Shown here: one piece after another, positions 11,449 to 20,264 of the stretch
How the letters are laid out: the number at the start of each line of letters is the position of its first letter
How positions within the stretch are numbered: position 1 is the stretch's first letter
Assembly: GCF_000010785.1 (NCBI RefSeq)
Contig: NC_013799.1
Coordinates: 682,001 to 746,000, forward strand
Source of the DNA: Hydrogenobacter thermophilus TK-6
Lineage (GTDB): Bacteria > Aquificota > Aquificia > Aquificales > Aquificaceae
Direction: 5' to 3'
Length of the DNA stretch: 64,000 nucleotides
Made by a program: the position numbers and the translations under genes
The notes under the pieces: generated by a model
The model's database searches: none
What the model saw: only the letters and a program-made list of their open reading frames with translations
What the model was told of the DNA's origin: nothing

Positions 11449-12392
11449 GAGCTTTTTACTGGGAGGATGACCACCTTCTTTTGCTGGACCAGAGAGAGCT
11501 TCCCCAAAAGGAAGTTTGGTTAGAGCTAAGGGATCACAAGGCTGTGGCAAAAGCTATAAAAGAGATGGCAGTCAGAGGCGCTCCCGCAATAGGCTGTGTG
11601 GCAGCATACGGCTTTGTCTTGGGAGTTAAAAAAGAGGACCCGCAAAAGGTTTATGAGGTTTTAAAAAGCACAAGACCCACCGCTTATAACCTCTTCTGGG
11701 CTCTGGATAGGATGATGAAGGCTCTAAAAGAGGGAAGGGATATAACTGAGGAAGCTATAAGCATAGAGAGGGAAGACTACGAGGCTAACAGAAGGATGGG
11801 AGAAATAGGAAGTCAGTTTATAGATGATGGTATGAGGGTTTTGACTCATTGCAACACGGGAGCTTTGGCAACTGCTGGCTGGGGTACAGCTCTGGGAGTT
11901 ATAAGGTCGGCTCACTACTCTGGCAAGAGAATCCACGTTTTTGTGAATGAAACAAGACCTTACATGCAAGGAGCAAGGCTTACCGCCTGGGAACTTCTCA
12001 AAGAGGGCATCCCCCACACACTCATAACGGATATGACAGCAGGCTTTCTTATGAAAAAAGGACTCATAGACGCAGTCTTTGTAGGTGCGGACAGAATAAC
12101 CAAAAGGGGAGATGTAGCCAACAAAATAGGCACTTACACCCTTTCCGTGCTTGCCAAAACCCATAACATACCCTTTTATGTGGTGGCACCTACATCCACC
12201 TTTGACCCCAACATGGAAAGCGGTGAAGATGTGCCCATAGAAGAAAGATCCGAGGAAGAAGTAAAATCCTTCAAAGGATGTCACTTTTCACCCAAAGAAA
12301 CAAAAGCCCTTCATATAGCTTTTGATATAACCCCAGCAGAGAACATAACAGCCATAATAACCGAGAAAGGGATTATTTATCCCAACAGATAA
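11439..12392 (+). CDS. mtnA: S-methyl-5-thioribose-1-phosphate isomerase
   Basis: Methionine-salvage isomerase (aldose-ketose, eIF2B-alpha fold). Characteristic blocks are [32 protein letters not shown] (catalytic Cys region), [18 protein letters not shown] and [20 protein letters not shown] (catalytic Asp). At 317 aa it is slightly short for the family, trimmed at the N-terminus. Start ATG 11439 has GGAG upstream and overlaps the glycosyltransferase by 10 bp. It recycles methylthioadenosine made by the aminopropyltransferase earlier in this operon. Its 3' end overlaps the convergent epmA-like gene by 20 bp. Confidence 0.95.
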   Translation: MEVRAFYWEDDHLLLLDQRELPQKEVWLELRDHKAVAKAIKEMAVRGAPAIGCVAAYGFVLGVKKEDPQKVYEVLKSTRPTAYNLFWALDRMMKALKEGRDITEEAISIEREDYEANRRMGEIGSQFIDDGMRVLTHCNTGALATAGWGTALGVIRSAHYSGKRIHVFVNETRPYMQGARLTAWELLKEGIPHTLITDMTAGFLMKKGLIDAVFVGADRITKRGDVANKIGTYTLSVLAKTHNIPFYVVAPTSTFDPNMESGEDVPIEERSEEEVKSFKGCHFSPKETKALHIAFDITPAENITAIITEKGIIYPNR

Positions 12393-13272
12393 AGTCTATA
12401 CTGTTTAGACCCATCAAAACCATAAACAGTCTCTCAAGACCTATGGAACATCCAGCACACGGAGGAAAGTTTTCGTAAGCTTTTATAAGCTCCTCATCTA
12501 TTGGTAGGTCCCTCCCCTGAAGATAGAGCTTCATCCTTCTTTCTATCTCACTTTTGGAAGTCTCCTCCGTCCAGCCGTTGGCTATCTCCACACCCTTTAT
12601 ATAAAGCTCAAACCTCTCCGCATACCCATCTTTTACCTTTGCATACGCGCCAATCCGTGAAGGAAAGTGGGTTATAAATGTCGGTTTTTCATGTCCCAGA
12701 TGCCTTTCCACTTCTATGTAAATCCTATAAAAAAGGGTTTCCCAGTCCTCTTGGTCGCTAAAAGGATAGCCGTAAGCTATCAGGTTGTTTTTGAATATCT
12801 CCTCATCTTCGGAAAGTATAACTCCTGCATACTCTTCAAAAGCATGCTCCAGCCTTATGACCTCACAATCTTCAGAAAAGCCTAAATACTTAAGGAACTC
12901 CTCTATCTCTTTCATAAGATACTTATAGTCCTGCCCCACTTTATACCACTCTAACATAGTAAATTCAGGTCTGTGAAGCCTGCCACAGGGGTCCTTTCTA
13001 AAGACTTTTCCTATCTGAAAGATATCCATTTGATATTTGCTAAGAAGCTTTTTCATAGAGTTCTCCGGAGAAGTCCTTAGCCAAAGCCGTTTGGGACAGT
13101 CTGCTAAACCTTCCGTATCAATACTAAAAGGCTCCACATGAGGATCAATGTTGGGATAAGGCTGTAGTATGCTGGTATCCACCTCAAAATATCCCCTTCT
13201 CTTAAAAAAGCTTCTAACCTTGTCTAAAAACTCACTCCACTCTTTAACAAGCATGCCATGATTATAAAGCAT
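12373..13272 (-). CDS. epmA: EpmA/GenX-like elongation factor P lysyltransferase (truncated LysRS paralogue)
   Basis: A class II lysyl-tRNA synthetase catalytic core without the anticodon-binding domain. Motif 2-like [11 protein letters not shown] and the motif 3-like end [15 protein letters not shown] are present, as is [14 protein letters not shown]. This matches EpmA (PoxA/GenX), which attaches beta-lysine to EF-P. I chose ATG 13272 with a weak AAGG site; a TTG at 13296 would add eight residues. It overlaps nikR by 11 bp upstream and mtnA by 20 bp downstream. No EpmB aminomutase or efp is in the window, so the beta-lysylation role is inferred from family only. Confidence 0.85.
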   Translation of the reverse strand: MLYNHGMLVKEWSEFLDKVRSFFKRRGYFEVDTSILQPYPNIDPHVEPFSIDTEGLADCPKRLWLRTSPENSMKKLLSKYQMDIFQIGKVFRKDPCGRLHRPEFTMLEWYKVGQDYKYLMKEIEEFLKYLGFSEDCEVIRLEHAFEEYAGVILSEDEEIFKNNLIAYGYPFSDQEDWETLFYRIYIEVERHLGHEKPTFITHFPSRIGAYAKVKDGYAERFELYIKGVEIANGWTEETSKSEIERRMKLYLQGRDLPIDEELIKAYENFPPCAGCSIGLERLFMVLMGLNSIDFICWDK

Positions 13273-13672
13273 TGGAAGCCTTTGTGAGCTTTGCAAACTT
13301 TACACCCCTTAACCCACCTATGCTGATGGCTATACTCTCTATCTCGTGAGGTCTACCCTTTAACACTATGTTTTCAAGGCAGTTGTGATGATCCAGGTGT
13401 ATGTGCGTACTGCAAAGCACCTTTACATAAGCGCTGTGCTGGATGTCAAGCATTTTTTGTGTAAGCTCCCTCTGGTGGTGGTCGTATATGATGGTCAATA
13501 CACCTATCACCTCTTCCCCCTCCTGCCACCTATCTTCTATCATAAGCTCTCTTATAAGATCCCTCACCAGCTCAGACCTTGATGAATAACCCCTTTTTAT
13601 TATTCTTCTGTCAAGCTCCCTTAGCAGATCTTGAGGCAAAGATACGCAAAACCTGACTACATTTTCCTTCAT
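13262..13672 (-). CDS. nikR: nickel-responsive transcriptional regulator NikR
   Basis: A ribbon-helix-helix DNA-binding domain (residues 1-45, [18 protein letters not shown]) is followed by the ACT-like nickel domain. The four high-affinity nickel ligands are present as His79, His90, His92 and Cys98 in the [20 protein letters not shown] region. At 136 aa it has normal length. It represses or activates nickel uptake or nickel-enzyme genes, which fits an organism depending on [NiFe] hydrogenases (inference). Start ATG 13672 has no Shine-Dalgarno; its own promoter overlaps the tpx stop. The epmA-like gene overlaps its 3' end. Confidence 0.95.
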   Translation of the reverse strand: MKENVVRFCVSLPQDLLRELDRRIIKRGYSSRSELVRDLIRELMIEDRWQEGEEVIGVLTIIYDHHQRELTQKMLDIQHSAYVKVLCSTHIHLDHHNCLENIVLKGRPHEIESIAISIGGLRGVKFAKLTKASNAL

Positions 13673-13682
13673 TATTGACTGT

Positions 13683-13711
13683 ATTATGTATCAGCCAGAG
13701 CAAAAAGTCAA
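13683..13711 (-). promoter_or_regulatory. nikR promoter
   Basis: On the minus strand, TTGACT (13706-13711) and CATAAT (13683-13688) are separated by exactly 17 bp. The -35 overlaps the tpx stop codon. The -10 ends 10 bases before the nikR ATG, so the leader would be 0-4 bases. nikR therefore probably has its own promoter in addition to any read-through from tpx. I found no clear NikR operator dyad here. Confidence 0.65.
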
Positions 13712-14220
13712 GAAAGAAGGCTCTTTACCTTTTGTATCACCTCATCGTAGTTAGGCTCCTGAGTGATTTCTGGAACGAGCTGGATATAAGCTATTTTGCC
13801 CTCCTTGTCCACCACAAAAACCGCTCTTGCCAGTATTCCCTTTAATGCTCCTTCTGATATCAGCACACCGTACTTTTCCATGTCTCTGTATCTAAAGTCA
13901 GAAGCCACGGTTACATTTCCTATGTTAAAGCTCTCGCAGAACCTCTTTTCCGCAAAGGGAAGGTCCATGGATACTACTGTGACATCTACGCCTTTTAAAC
14001 CCGCCAGCATTTCGTTAAACTTTTTGGTCTCTGTTTCACAAACAGGTGTATCAAGGGATGGCACCGTTATTATCACCTGAACTACTCCCTTTGCACCGCC
14101 TATGGCTTTTTCCTGAAGGTCTTTTGTAACAACTACAGCCTCTGGAGCTCTATCACCTACAGAGAGTGCTGGTCCCGACAAGGCAACAGGATTTCCCTTT
14201 AATGTAACCGTTTGAGCCAT
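13708..14220 (-). CDS. tpx: thiol peroxidase (atypical 2-Cys peroxiredoxin)
   Basis: Tpx reduces peroxides with thioredoxin. The N-terminal segment VTLKGNPVALSGPAL-x-VGD is diagnostic. Peroxidatic Cys61 sits in SLDTPVCETETKKFN and resolving Cys95 in EKRFCESF. At 170 aa it is full length. ATG 14220 is preceded by a strong AAAGGAGG and a well-formed promoter, unlike most genes in this window, which suggests high expression. nikR follows 35 bp downstream with its own promoter. It probably defends against peroxide made during microaerobic respiration (inference). Confidence 0.96.
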   Translation of the reverse strand: MAQTVTLKGNPVALSGPALSVGDRAPEAVVVTKDLQEKAIGGAKGVVQVIITVPSLDTPVCETETKKFNEMLAGLKGVDVTVVSMDLPFAEKRFCESFNIGNVTVASDFRYRDMEKYGVLISEGALKGILARAVFVVDKEGKIAYIQLVPEITQEPNYDEVIQKVKSLLS

Positions 14221-14227
14221 GTTAAAA

Positions 14228-14269
14228 CCTCCTTTTTAAGTTTATATGGAATTTTAAAAGAATTCGCAA
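14228..14269 (-). promoter_or_regulatory. tpx promoter and ribosome-binding site
   Basis: On the minus strand, TTGCGA (14264-14269) is 17 bp from TATAAA (14241-14246). AAAGGAGG (14228-14235) lies 7 bases before the tpx ATG. This is one of the few complete -35/-10/Shine-Dalgarno sets in the window. Confidence 0.7.
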
Positions 14270-14302
14270 GAAGACTGCAAGATGATACACATCAGCATGG
14301 AT

Positions 14303-14308
14303 TATAAT
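14303..14308 (+). promoter_or_regulatory. -10 box of alr
   Basis: A perfect TATAAT ends 17 bases before the alr ATG (14326), giving a leader of roughly 10 bases. No good -35 at standard spacing. Confidence 0.45.
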
Positions 14309-14325
14309 AAAAGGACAATTTTGAT

Positions 14326-15342
14326 ATGGCAAGAGCGGTATTAGAGATAGATGCTGATGCCATAAGGCAAAACATAAAAGCTATAAGGGATTTTTCTGGC
14401 AAAAGGGTCATAGCGGTTGTCAAGGCGGATGCTTACGGTATTGGCGCTGTGCACATATGCCCTATACTGGAGGCGCTTGATGAGGTGTCTTCTTTTGCAG
14501 TCGCTTGCGTTGAGGAGGGTATAGAGCTTAGAAAGGCTGGTATAAAAAAAGACATACTTATTCTTGGGGGAGTTTTCAAGGGTGAGCGGAAGGCTCTTAT
14601 TGAGTATGCTTTAACTCCGGTTGTTTCACATGAGGCTCATCTAAGGGCTATTGAAGGGCTTGATATCGGTTTTCATGTAAAGTATGACACGGGTATGGGA
14701 AGGTTAGGCTTTTTTGAAGATGTTCTGATAAAAGATAGAAGGGTAAAGGGGGTGCTTACGCATCTGTCAAGCCCTCTGGATAAGGACTTTTCCCTTATGC
14801 AGATAGAGAAGTTTAAAAAGATAGTTAAAGCTTATTCAAATGTAGATATTCATTTGGAGAGTTCTGCTGGGATAGTTTATATGGTCCCATTTGCTACGCA
14901 TGTAAGAATTGGTCTTGCCATGTACGGTGAAAAGCCTGCTCCTGATTATCCTATAGAGCTCAAAAGAGCCATCAGCATAAAGGCGCGCATCTTATCAGTA
15001 AAGTATCTACCGCCTTCTTATCCCGTTTCTTACTCAAGGACTTTTATCACTGACAGGAAGAAAAAGGTAGGTGTGGTAGCTTTTGGCTATGCTGATGGCT
15101 TGGCAAAGGCCCTCTCTAATGTGGGATGTCTCTATTGGAAGGATAAGCCTTTGAGAATACTTGGAAACATCACCATGGATATGACGATGGTGGACCTGGA
15201 TGATACGGATGCGCAGGTGGGTGACGAGGTGGAAGTGGTGGGACCCCATCAGAGCTTTAGCCATCTTGCCAAACTTGCAGGAACCATACCTTACGAAATC
15301 ATGTGCCATCTGTCCAGTCGCATAAAGAGGGTTGTTGTTTAA
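14326..15342 (+). CDS. alr: alanine racemase
   Basis: PLP-dependent interconversion of L- and D-alanine for peptidoglycan. The PLP lysine is in AVVKADAYGIG (about Lys33). The C-terminal beta domain holds the catalytic Tyr in PVSYSRTFIT, and GNITMDMTMVDL is the conserved late motif. At 338 aa it is a little shorter than the usual 360. It stands alone, 65 bp upstream of the aconitase gene, with its own TATAAT. Confidence 0.95.
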   Translation: MARAVLEIDADAIRQNIKAIRDFSGKRVIAVVKADAYGIGAVHICPILEALDEVSSFAVACVEEGIELRKAGIKKDILILGGVFKGERKALIEYALTPVVSHEAHLRAIEGLDIGFHVKYDTGMGRLGFFEDVLIKDRRVKGVLTHLSSPLDKDFSLMQIEKFKKIVKAYSNVDIHLESSAGIVYMVPFATHVRIGLAMYGEKPAPDYPIELKRAISIKARILSVKYLPPSYPVSYSRTFITDRKKKVGVVAFGYADGLAKALSNVGCLYWKDKPLRILGNITMDMTMVDLDDTDAQVGDEVEVVGPHQSFSHLAKLAGTIPYEIMCHLSSRIKRVVV

Positions 15343-15369
15343 AGTCATCGTACAAGGTTGTAAAAAGTC

Positions 15370-15375
15370 TATAAT
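15370..15375 (+). promoter_or_regulatory. -10 box of the acn-mdh-fum operon
   Basis: TATAAT 32 bases before the acn ATG, leaving a normal leader that contains the AGGAGG ribosome site at 15398-15403. No -35 of quality at 16-18 bp. Confidence 0.5.
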
Positions 15376-15407
15376 ATATATCATCACTTTTTGCACAGGA
15401 GGATCTC

Positions 15408-17390
15408 ATGGCAAAAGGTACTGTAGCATACAAGATAATTGAAAAACATCTGGTAAGTGGAAGGCTCATTCCTGGTGAGGAGATAGCCATAAAGATAGAT
15501 CAAACACTTACGCAGGACGCTACTGGCACTATGGCGTACCTCCAGTTTGAAGCTATGGGAGTTGATAGGGTAAAAACGGAACTTTCCGTGAGTTATATAG
15601 ACCACAACATGCTTCAGACGGACTATAAAAACCCTGATGACCACAAATATCTTATGAGCGTTGCCAAGCGCTACGGCGTTTATCTTTCAAAACCTGGCAA
15701 TGGTATATGCCATCAGGTTCATGTGGAGAGGTTTGCAAAGCCCGGAAAAACTCTGTTGGGGTCTGATTCCCACACTCCCACCTCGGGTGGAGTTGGCATG
15801 CTGGCTATAGGTGCCGGCGGTCTTGATGTTGCTGCAGCGATGGCGGGTGAGCCTTTCTATCTGAAGATGCCCAGGATAGTTGGTGTAAAGCTAACGGGCA
15901 CACTTCCCCCTTGGGTAACTGCAAAAGATATAATACTTGAGCTTTTAAGAAGGCTCACTGTAAAGGGTGGTGTTGGCAAGATATTTGAATACTTCGGTGA
16001 GGGTATAAAGGAGCTCTCCGTTCCAGAGAGAGCCACCATAACCAACATGGGTGCAGAGCTTGGTGCTACCACTTCAATATTTCCCTCCGATGAGATAACA
16101 AGGGCATATCTCAAAGCTCAGGGAAGGGAGGAGGACTGGATAGAGCTTTTGCCGGATGAAAATGCCGAGTATGATGAAGTCATTGAGATAAATCTTTCTG
16201 AGCTGGAGCCTCTCATAGCATGCCCACACTCTCCGGACAATGTGGTGCCCGTAAGAGAGGTAGAAGGTGTAAAGGTTGATCAGGTGGTCATAGGCTCTTG
16301 CACCAACTCCTCCTTTGTAGACCTTACCCGTGCCGGGAAGATGCTGGAAGGAAGGAGGATACACCCGGATGTTATATTTGCGGTAGCTCCGGGGTCAAAG
16401 CAGGCTCTTGAACTCATCGCTCAAGAGGGTATACTTCTCAACTTTCTAAAAGCCGGAGCAAGGGTGTTGGAGAGTGCCTGCGGTCCATGTATAGGTATGG
16501 GATACGCACCTCCCAGCGGAGGAGTGTCCGTAAGGAGCTTCAACAGAAACTTTGAAGGAAGGTCAGGCACAAAGGATGCCAAGGTGTATTTGGCATCTCC
16601 AGAAGTCTGCGTAGCCTCCGCCATAGCAGGTGAGATTATAGACCCCAGAAGGCTGGCAGAAAGGGAAGGTATAAAGTGGATAAAGGTTCAAATGCCTGAA
16701 AGATTCCCTTACGGAGACGAAGCCATCATACCCCCCCTGCCAGAGGAAGAAGCCAAGAAGGTGGAAATATACAGAGGTCCCAACATAGCACCCCTTCCCG
16801 AATTTGACGAGCTTCCTACAGAAATACAAGGGGAGGTCTCTCTTATTGTAGGTGATAACATTACAACGGACCACATTATGCCAGCGGGTGCAAATATACT
16901 GCCTCTCAGGTCCAACATATACGCCATAAGCGAATATGTTTATCACTATGTGGACCCTGAGTTTGTAAGTAGGGCTAAAAAGATAAGGGACGAAAAAGGC
17001 ATAGCCAACATCATAATAGGCGGTGAAAATTACGGACAGGGCTCTTCAAGAGAGCATGCGGCATTGGCTCCCAGATTTTTGGGTGTCAGAGTAGTCATTG
17101 CCAAATCCTTTGCGCGCATACATCACGCAAACCTTATCAACTTTGGCATATTGCCCCTTGAGTTTGTAGATAAGAGAGATTACGCCAAGTTCTCCTTGGG
17201 TGATGAGGTGCATATTCCAGAGCTGATAGATAGACTTAAAGGAGGAAAGGAAATTTTAGTAATTAACAAAACTACCAAGGAGGAGATAGCCTGCAAGTAC
17301 AGCCTGACGCCAAAGCAAGTATCTGTATTGCTATCTGGGGGGCTTTTAAGGTGGATAAAGAACAAGCAGAAAGTTAGTGTAGGAGGGTAG
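15408..17390 (+). CDS. acn: aconitate hydratase
   Basis: Aconitase isomerises citrate and isocitrate; in Aquificaceae it serves the reductive TCA cycle. [4Fe-4S] ligand cysteines lie in GSCTNSS (about 301-307) and ACGPCIGMGY (about 359-368). The C-terminal swivel domain has ENYGQGSSREHAALAPRFLG with the catalytic Ser. At 660 aa it resembles the shorter 'aconitase X/Aquifex type' rather than the ~890-aa AcnA. ATG 15408 has AGGAGG 6 bases upstream. mdh starts 4 bp after the stop, so acn, mdh and fumarase alpha form an operon. Confidence 0.94.
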   Translation: MAKGTVAYKIIEKHLVSGRLIPGEEIAIKIDQTLTQDATGTMAYLQFEAMGVDRVKTELSVSYIDHNMLQTDYKNPDDHKYLMSVAKRYGVYLSKPGNGICHQVHVERFAKPGKTLLGSDSHTPTSGGVGMLAIGAGGLDVAAAMAGEPFYLKMPRIVGVKLTGTLPPWVTAKDIILELLRRLTVKGGVGKIFEYFGEGIKELSVPERATITNMGAELGATTSIFPSDEITRAYLKAQGREEDWIELLPDENAEYDEVIEINLSELEPLIACPHSPDNVVPVREVEGVKVDQVVIGSCTNSSFVDLTRAGKMLEGRRIHPDVIFAVAPGSKQALELIAQEGILLNFLKAGARVLESACGPCIGMGYAPPSGGVSVRSFNRNFEGRSGTKDAKVYLASPEVCVASAIAGEIIDPRRLAEREGIKWIKVQMPERFPYGDEAIIPPLPEEEAKKVEIYRGPNIAPLPEFDELPTEIQGEVSLIVGDNITTDHIMPAGANILPLRSNIYAISEYVYHYVDPEFVSRAKKIRDEKGIANIIIGGENYGQGSSREHAALAPRFLGVRVVIAKSFARIHHANLINFGILPLEFVDKRDYAKFSLGDEVHIPELIDRLKGGKEILVINKTTKEEIACKYSLTPKQVSVLLSGGLLRWIKNKQKVSVGG

Positions 17391-17394
17391 AGCT

Positions 17395-18399
17395 ATGAAG
17401 ATGAGAAAGGTTGTATCGGTGATAGGTGCGGGCAATGTAGGGGAGCATGTGGCAAGCCTTTTGGCTCTGAGAGGTCTTGTGGATGTTAGGATGTTTGACA
17501 TTCCAAGAAAAGACGGAGAGAAGGTCATAGAACCTGTAAAAGGCAAAGCTCTTGATATAAGGCAGATGCTGGCAGCCATAGACATTGACGCAAAGGTGGA
17601 GGGTTATACCGTAAGCCCAGAAGGCAACGGTTATGAAGCGCTGGAAGGGAGTGACATAATAGTTATCACCGCAGGCTTTCCAAGAAGACCGGGTATGTCC
17701 AGAGAAGACCTTCTTGAAAAAAACCTCTCCATCCTTTCCGTCATATGCGAGAAGATAAAGCAGTATGCCAAAGAAGCCATCATTATAGTGGTGACAAACC
17801 CCGTTGACCTTATGACCTACGCAGTTTACAAAATGCTAGGCTTTAGCAAGAGAAAGGTGATGGGAATGGCGGGTGTGCTGGATTCTGCCAGGTTCAAAAC
17901 TTTCATATCCCAAGAGGTTAAAGTCTCTCCCAAAGACATACACGCATATGTTATAGGGGGGCATGGGGACGAAATGGTACCCCTCATATCCATATCCAAT
18001 GTGGGGGGAATACCTTTAAAAGATATGCTCCCAAAAGAAAAGCTAAGCGAGCTTATAAAGAGGACGCAGTTTGGTGGTGGTGAGATAGTGGACCTTATGG
18101 GAACATCTGCTTACTATGCACCTGCCGCATCCATAGTAGAGATGGTGGAAGCCATAGTGACAGACAACAAGAGGATACTTCCTTGCTCTGTTTATCTTGA
18201 AGGTGAAGAAGGCAAATATTACGAGGCTGAGGATGTTTGCGTAGGTGTGCCTGTAAAACTTGGCAATTGTGGTGTAGAGGAAATTATAAACATACCCATG
18301 TTGCCCGAAGAGAGGGAAATGTGGAGAAGGTCTGTATCATCGGTGAGAAAAAACCTCAAGGTGGTGGAGGAAATGCTTCATGCGCGAAGTGTATTGTGA
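17395..18399 (+). CDS. mdh: malate dehydrogenase
   Basis: NAD(P)-dependent malate/oxaloacetate interconversion, running reductively in the rTCA cycle. The dinucleotide-binding SVIGAGNVGEHVA lies at 8-20, the substrate loop ITAGFPRRPGMSREDL has the Arg residues that favour oxaloacetate, and the catalytic His is in VIGGHGDEMVP. This is the LDH-like MDH subfamily, 334 aa. The start has a GGAGGG site at 17382-17387, inside the end of acn. Fumarase alpha overlaps the 3' end by 20 bp. Confidence 0.95.
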   Translation: MKMRKVVSVIGAGNVGEHVASLLALRGLVDVRMFDIPRKDGEKVIEPVKGKALDIRQMLAAIDIDAKVEGYTVSPEGNGYEALEGSDIIVITAGFPRRPGMSREDLLEKNLSILSVICEKIKQYAKEAIIIVVTNPVDLMTYAVYKMLGFSKRKVMGMAGVLDSARFKTFISQEVKVSPKDIHAYVIGGHGDEMVPLISISNVGGIPLKDMLPKEKLSELIKRTQFGGGEIVDLMGTSAYYAPAASIVEMVEAIVTDNKRILPCSVYLEGEEGKYYEAEDVCVGVPVKLGNCGVEEIINIPMLPEEREMWRRSVSSVRKNLKVVEEMLHARSVL

Positions 18400-19225
18400 T
18401 GAGATAATAAAGGCGGTTAAAGAGATAGCCATAAAAGCCAATTACGAGCTTCCTGAGGATGTAGTATATGCCTTTCAGTCGTCTCTTGAAAAAGAAGAGT
18501 CCCAGATAGGAAAGGAGGTCCTCAGACAGATACTTTTGAATGCACAGGCTGCCAAAGAGGAGCAGATGGCTTACTGTCAGGATACTGGTGTTGCGGTGAT
18601 CTTTGTGGAGATAGGGCAGAATGTTCATATAGTTGGTGGGTCGCTCATAGATGCCATCAACGAGGGCATAAGACAGGCATACAAGGAAGGGTATCTGAGA
18701 GCGTCCATGGTGTATGACCCTGTTTTTGAGAGGAAAAACACAGGAGATAACACACCTGCTGTAATACACACCTTTATAGTGCCAGGTGATAGAATAAAGA
18801 TCATCTTTGCTCCAAAGGGTGCAGGCTCAGAAAACACCTCGCGCCTTGCCATGTTAAAGCCCGCTGATGGGTGGGAAGGTGTGAAGAAGTTTGTCCTTGA
18901 AACAGTCAAGCTGGCAGGACCCAACGCCTGCCCACCTCTTACCGTCGGCGTAGGCATAGGTGGGAATTTTGAACTGTGCGCTCTTCTCTCTAAGAAAGCT
19001 CTTCTGAGAAAGACAGGAGAAAGAAGTCATGACCCTATAGCAAGGAAGATGGAAGAGGAACTCATACAGGACATAAACAAGCTGGGACTTGGACCTATGG
19101 GATTTGGCGGTAAGGTGACGGCTGTGGATGTAAGGGTTGAGCTTTATCCCTGTCATATAGCTTCCTTGCCTGTGGCGGTTAACATTCAGTGCCATGCCTC
19201 AAGACACGCAGAGATAGAGTTATGA
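18380..19225 (+). CDS. class I (Fe-S) fumarate hydratase, alpha subunit
   Basis: The N-terminal half of the two-subunit, oxygen-sensitive class I fumarase/tartrate dehydratase family. Cluster cysteines appear in QMAYCQDTGVAVIF, in GPNACPPLTVGVGIGG and in NFELCALL. At 281 aa it matches the alpha subunit. The beta subunit is not adjacent (two membrane proteins follow), so it must be encoded elsewhere. It continues the rTCA order aconitase-malate dehydrogenase-fumarase and starts 20 bp inside mdh. Confidence 0.93.
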   Translation: MREVYCDEIIKAVKEIAIKANYELPEDVVYAFQSSLEKEESQIGKEVLRQILLNAQAAKEEQMAYCQDTGVAVIFVEIGQNVHIVGGSLIDAINEGIRQAYKEGYLRASMVYDPVFERKNTGDNTPAVIHTFIVPGDRIKIIFAPKGAGSENTSRLAMLKPADGWEGVKKFVLETVKLAGPNACPPLTVGVGIGGNFELCALLSKKALLRKTGERSHDPIARKMEEELIQDINKLGLGPMGFGGKVTAVDVRVELYPCHIASLPVAVNIQCHASRHAEIEL

Positions 19226-19320
19226 AGTATATACTCTTGCTGGCTGTCATAGGTTTTATCACTCTGCTCTTTCTTTCAGGTCTTGCTTTTAGACTCTTCA
19301 GAAAGATAAGGTCCCTATGA
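19222..19320 (+). CDS. 32-aa single-pass membrane miniprotein
   Basis: A short frame starts at ATG 19222 (overlapping the fumarase stop as ATGA) and ends at TGA 19318-19320, which overlaps the next ATG. The product has a hydrophobic span of about 20 residues (ILLLAVIGFITLLFLSGLAF) followed by a basic tail RLFRKIRSL. The perfect two-sided ATGA coupling in a tight operon argues that it is translated. No family is recognised. It may work with the adjacent DUF4149-like membrane protein. Confidence 0.6.
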   Translation: MKYILLLAVIGFITLLFLSGLAFRLFRKIRSL

Positions 19321-19712
19321 GCAAGCTCCCTCTTGCCCTTTACGCAGGGTCTTTGTTCCTCTTAGTGTTTGTAGTTGCTCCAACGCTTTTAAGAGAAAGG
19401 CAGAACAAAAACTTAGCAGGAAGGTTTTACGGAAGGATACTCTGGCGCTTTTACCCTCTTGCTTTTTTATTGCTTATGTTTTATCTTATTTCTGATGCCA
19501 ATAAGTTTCACGCTTTACTTCTCATGAGTGGGTTGGGGGTAAACATTACAATTTCATACTACCTTAGGAAAATAAAAAAGTCCCTGGGGGATATAGACAC
19601 CTTACCTTTTGAGCATCCCAGAAGGAGCTTTTTCAGAAAGCTCTCTATCTTTTCAACCTTAGTTTTTTCCCTTAATTTTTTCTTATCCCTTTATTTGCTT
19701 TTAATGTCATGA
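19317..19712 (+). CDS. DUF4149/TMEM205-like membrane protein, 131 aa
   Basis: Four predicted hydrophobic spans (about 6-23, 45-60, 65-82, 108-130). The start LALYAGSLFLLVFVVAPTLL and 'NLAGRFYGRILWRFYPLAF' resemble the DUF4149 pattern. The function is unknown in any organism I know of. It begins inside the stop of the 32-aa membrane miniprotein. infC follows after 27 bp. Confidence 0.75.
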   Translation: MSKLPLALYAGSLFLLVFVVAPTLLRERQNKNLAGRFYGRILWRFYPLAFLLLMFYLISDANKFHALLLMSGLGVNITISYYLRKIKKSLGDIDTLPFEHPRRSFFRKLSIFSTLVFSLNFFLSLYLLLMS

Positions 19713-19739
19713 TACACCTGAAAAAACTTGGAGGTGATG

Positions 19740-20258
19740 ATGCAGGATCACAGAATAAACAGGCAGATTAGAGCTAAGGAAGTTAGGCTCATTGACGAGA
19801 ATGGCAAGCAAATAGGCATAGTGCCTCTTGAAGAGGCGCTAAAATTAGCTGAGGAGAAGGGGTTAGACCTGGTGGAGATAGCTCCTCAAGCAAATCCGCC
19901 CGTATGCAAGATACTTGATTACGGGAAGTTTGTATACGAGCAGAAGAAAAAGGAGAAGGTTGCCAAGAAGAAACAGAGAGAACACGCCATTGAGGTAAAG
20001 GACATACAGCTCTCCACCAGAATAGACGAACACGACCTTAAAGTGAAACTAAAACACATGAGGGAGTTTCTGGAAGAGGGTGATAAGGTGAGGATAAGAA
20101 TAAGGTTCAGAGGTAGGGAACACATACATCCCGAGCTTGGGGATAGACTAGTGCAAAGAATATTAGAAGAGCTTTCTGATATAGGAAAGATAGAATCAGA
20201 ACCCAAGAAAGAAGGAGCTTTTCTTATGTTTTCCCTTTTACCCATCTCCAAAAAATAA
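19740..20258 (+). CDS. infC: translation initiation factor IF-3
   Basis: IF-3 binds the 30S subunit, prevents premature 50S joining and checks the initiator tRNA. N-domain: RINRQIRAKEVRLIDENGKQ and GLDLVEIAPQANPPVCKI. The basic linker with KKKEKVAKKKQRE leads to the C-domain with LSTRIDEHDLKVKL. Of four nearby in-frame starts (TTG 19728, GTG 19734, ATG 19737, ATG 19740), I chose 19740 because GGAGG at 19730-19734 then has normal spacing. It uses an ordinary ATG rather than the AUU known in enterics. The following gene is convergent with a 6-bp gap. Confidence 0.95.
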   Translation: MQDHRINRQIRAKEVRLIDENGKQIGIVPLEEALKLAEEKGLDLVEIAPQANPPVCKILDYGKFVYEQKKKEKVAKKKQREHAIEVKDIQLSTRIDEHDLKVKLKHMREFLEEGDKVRIRIRFRGREHIHPELGDRLVQRILEELSDIGKIESEPKKEGAFLMFSLLPISKK

Positions 20259-20264
20259 ACCAAA

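Noticed and set aside
13673-13707. NikR operator upstream of nikR
   Set aside because: No GTATGA-type or TATTATT-type inverted repeat with the right spacing; only short CTG...CAG ends match.
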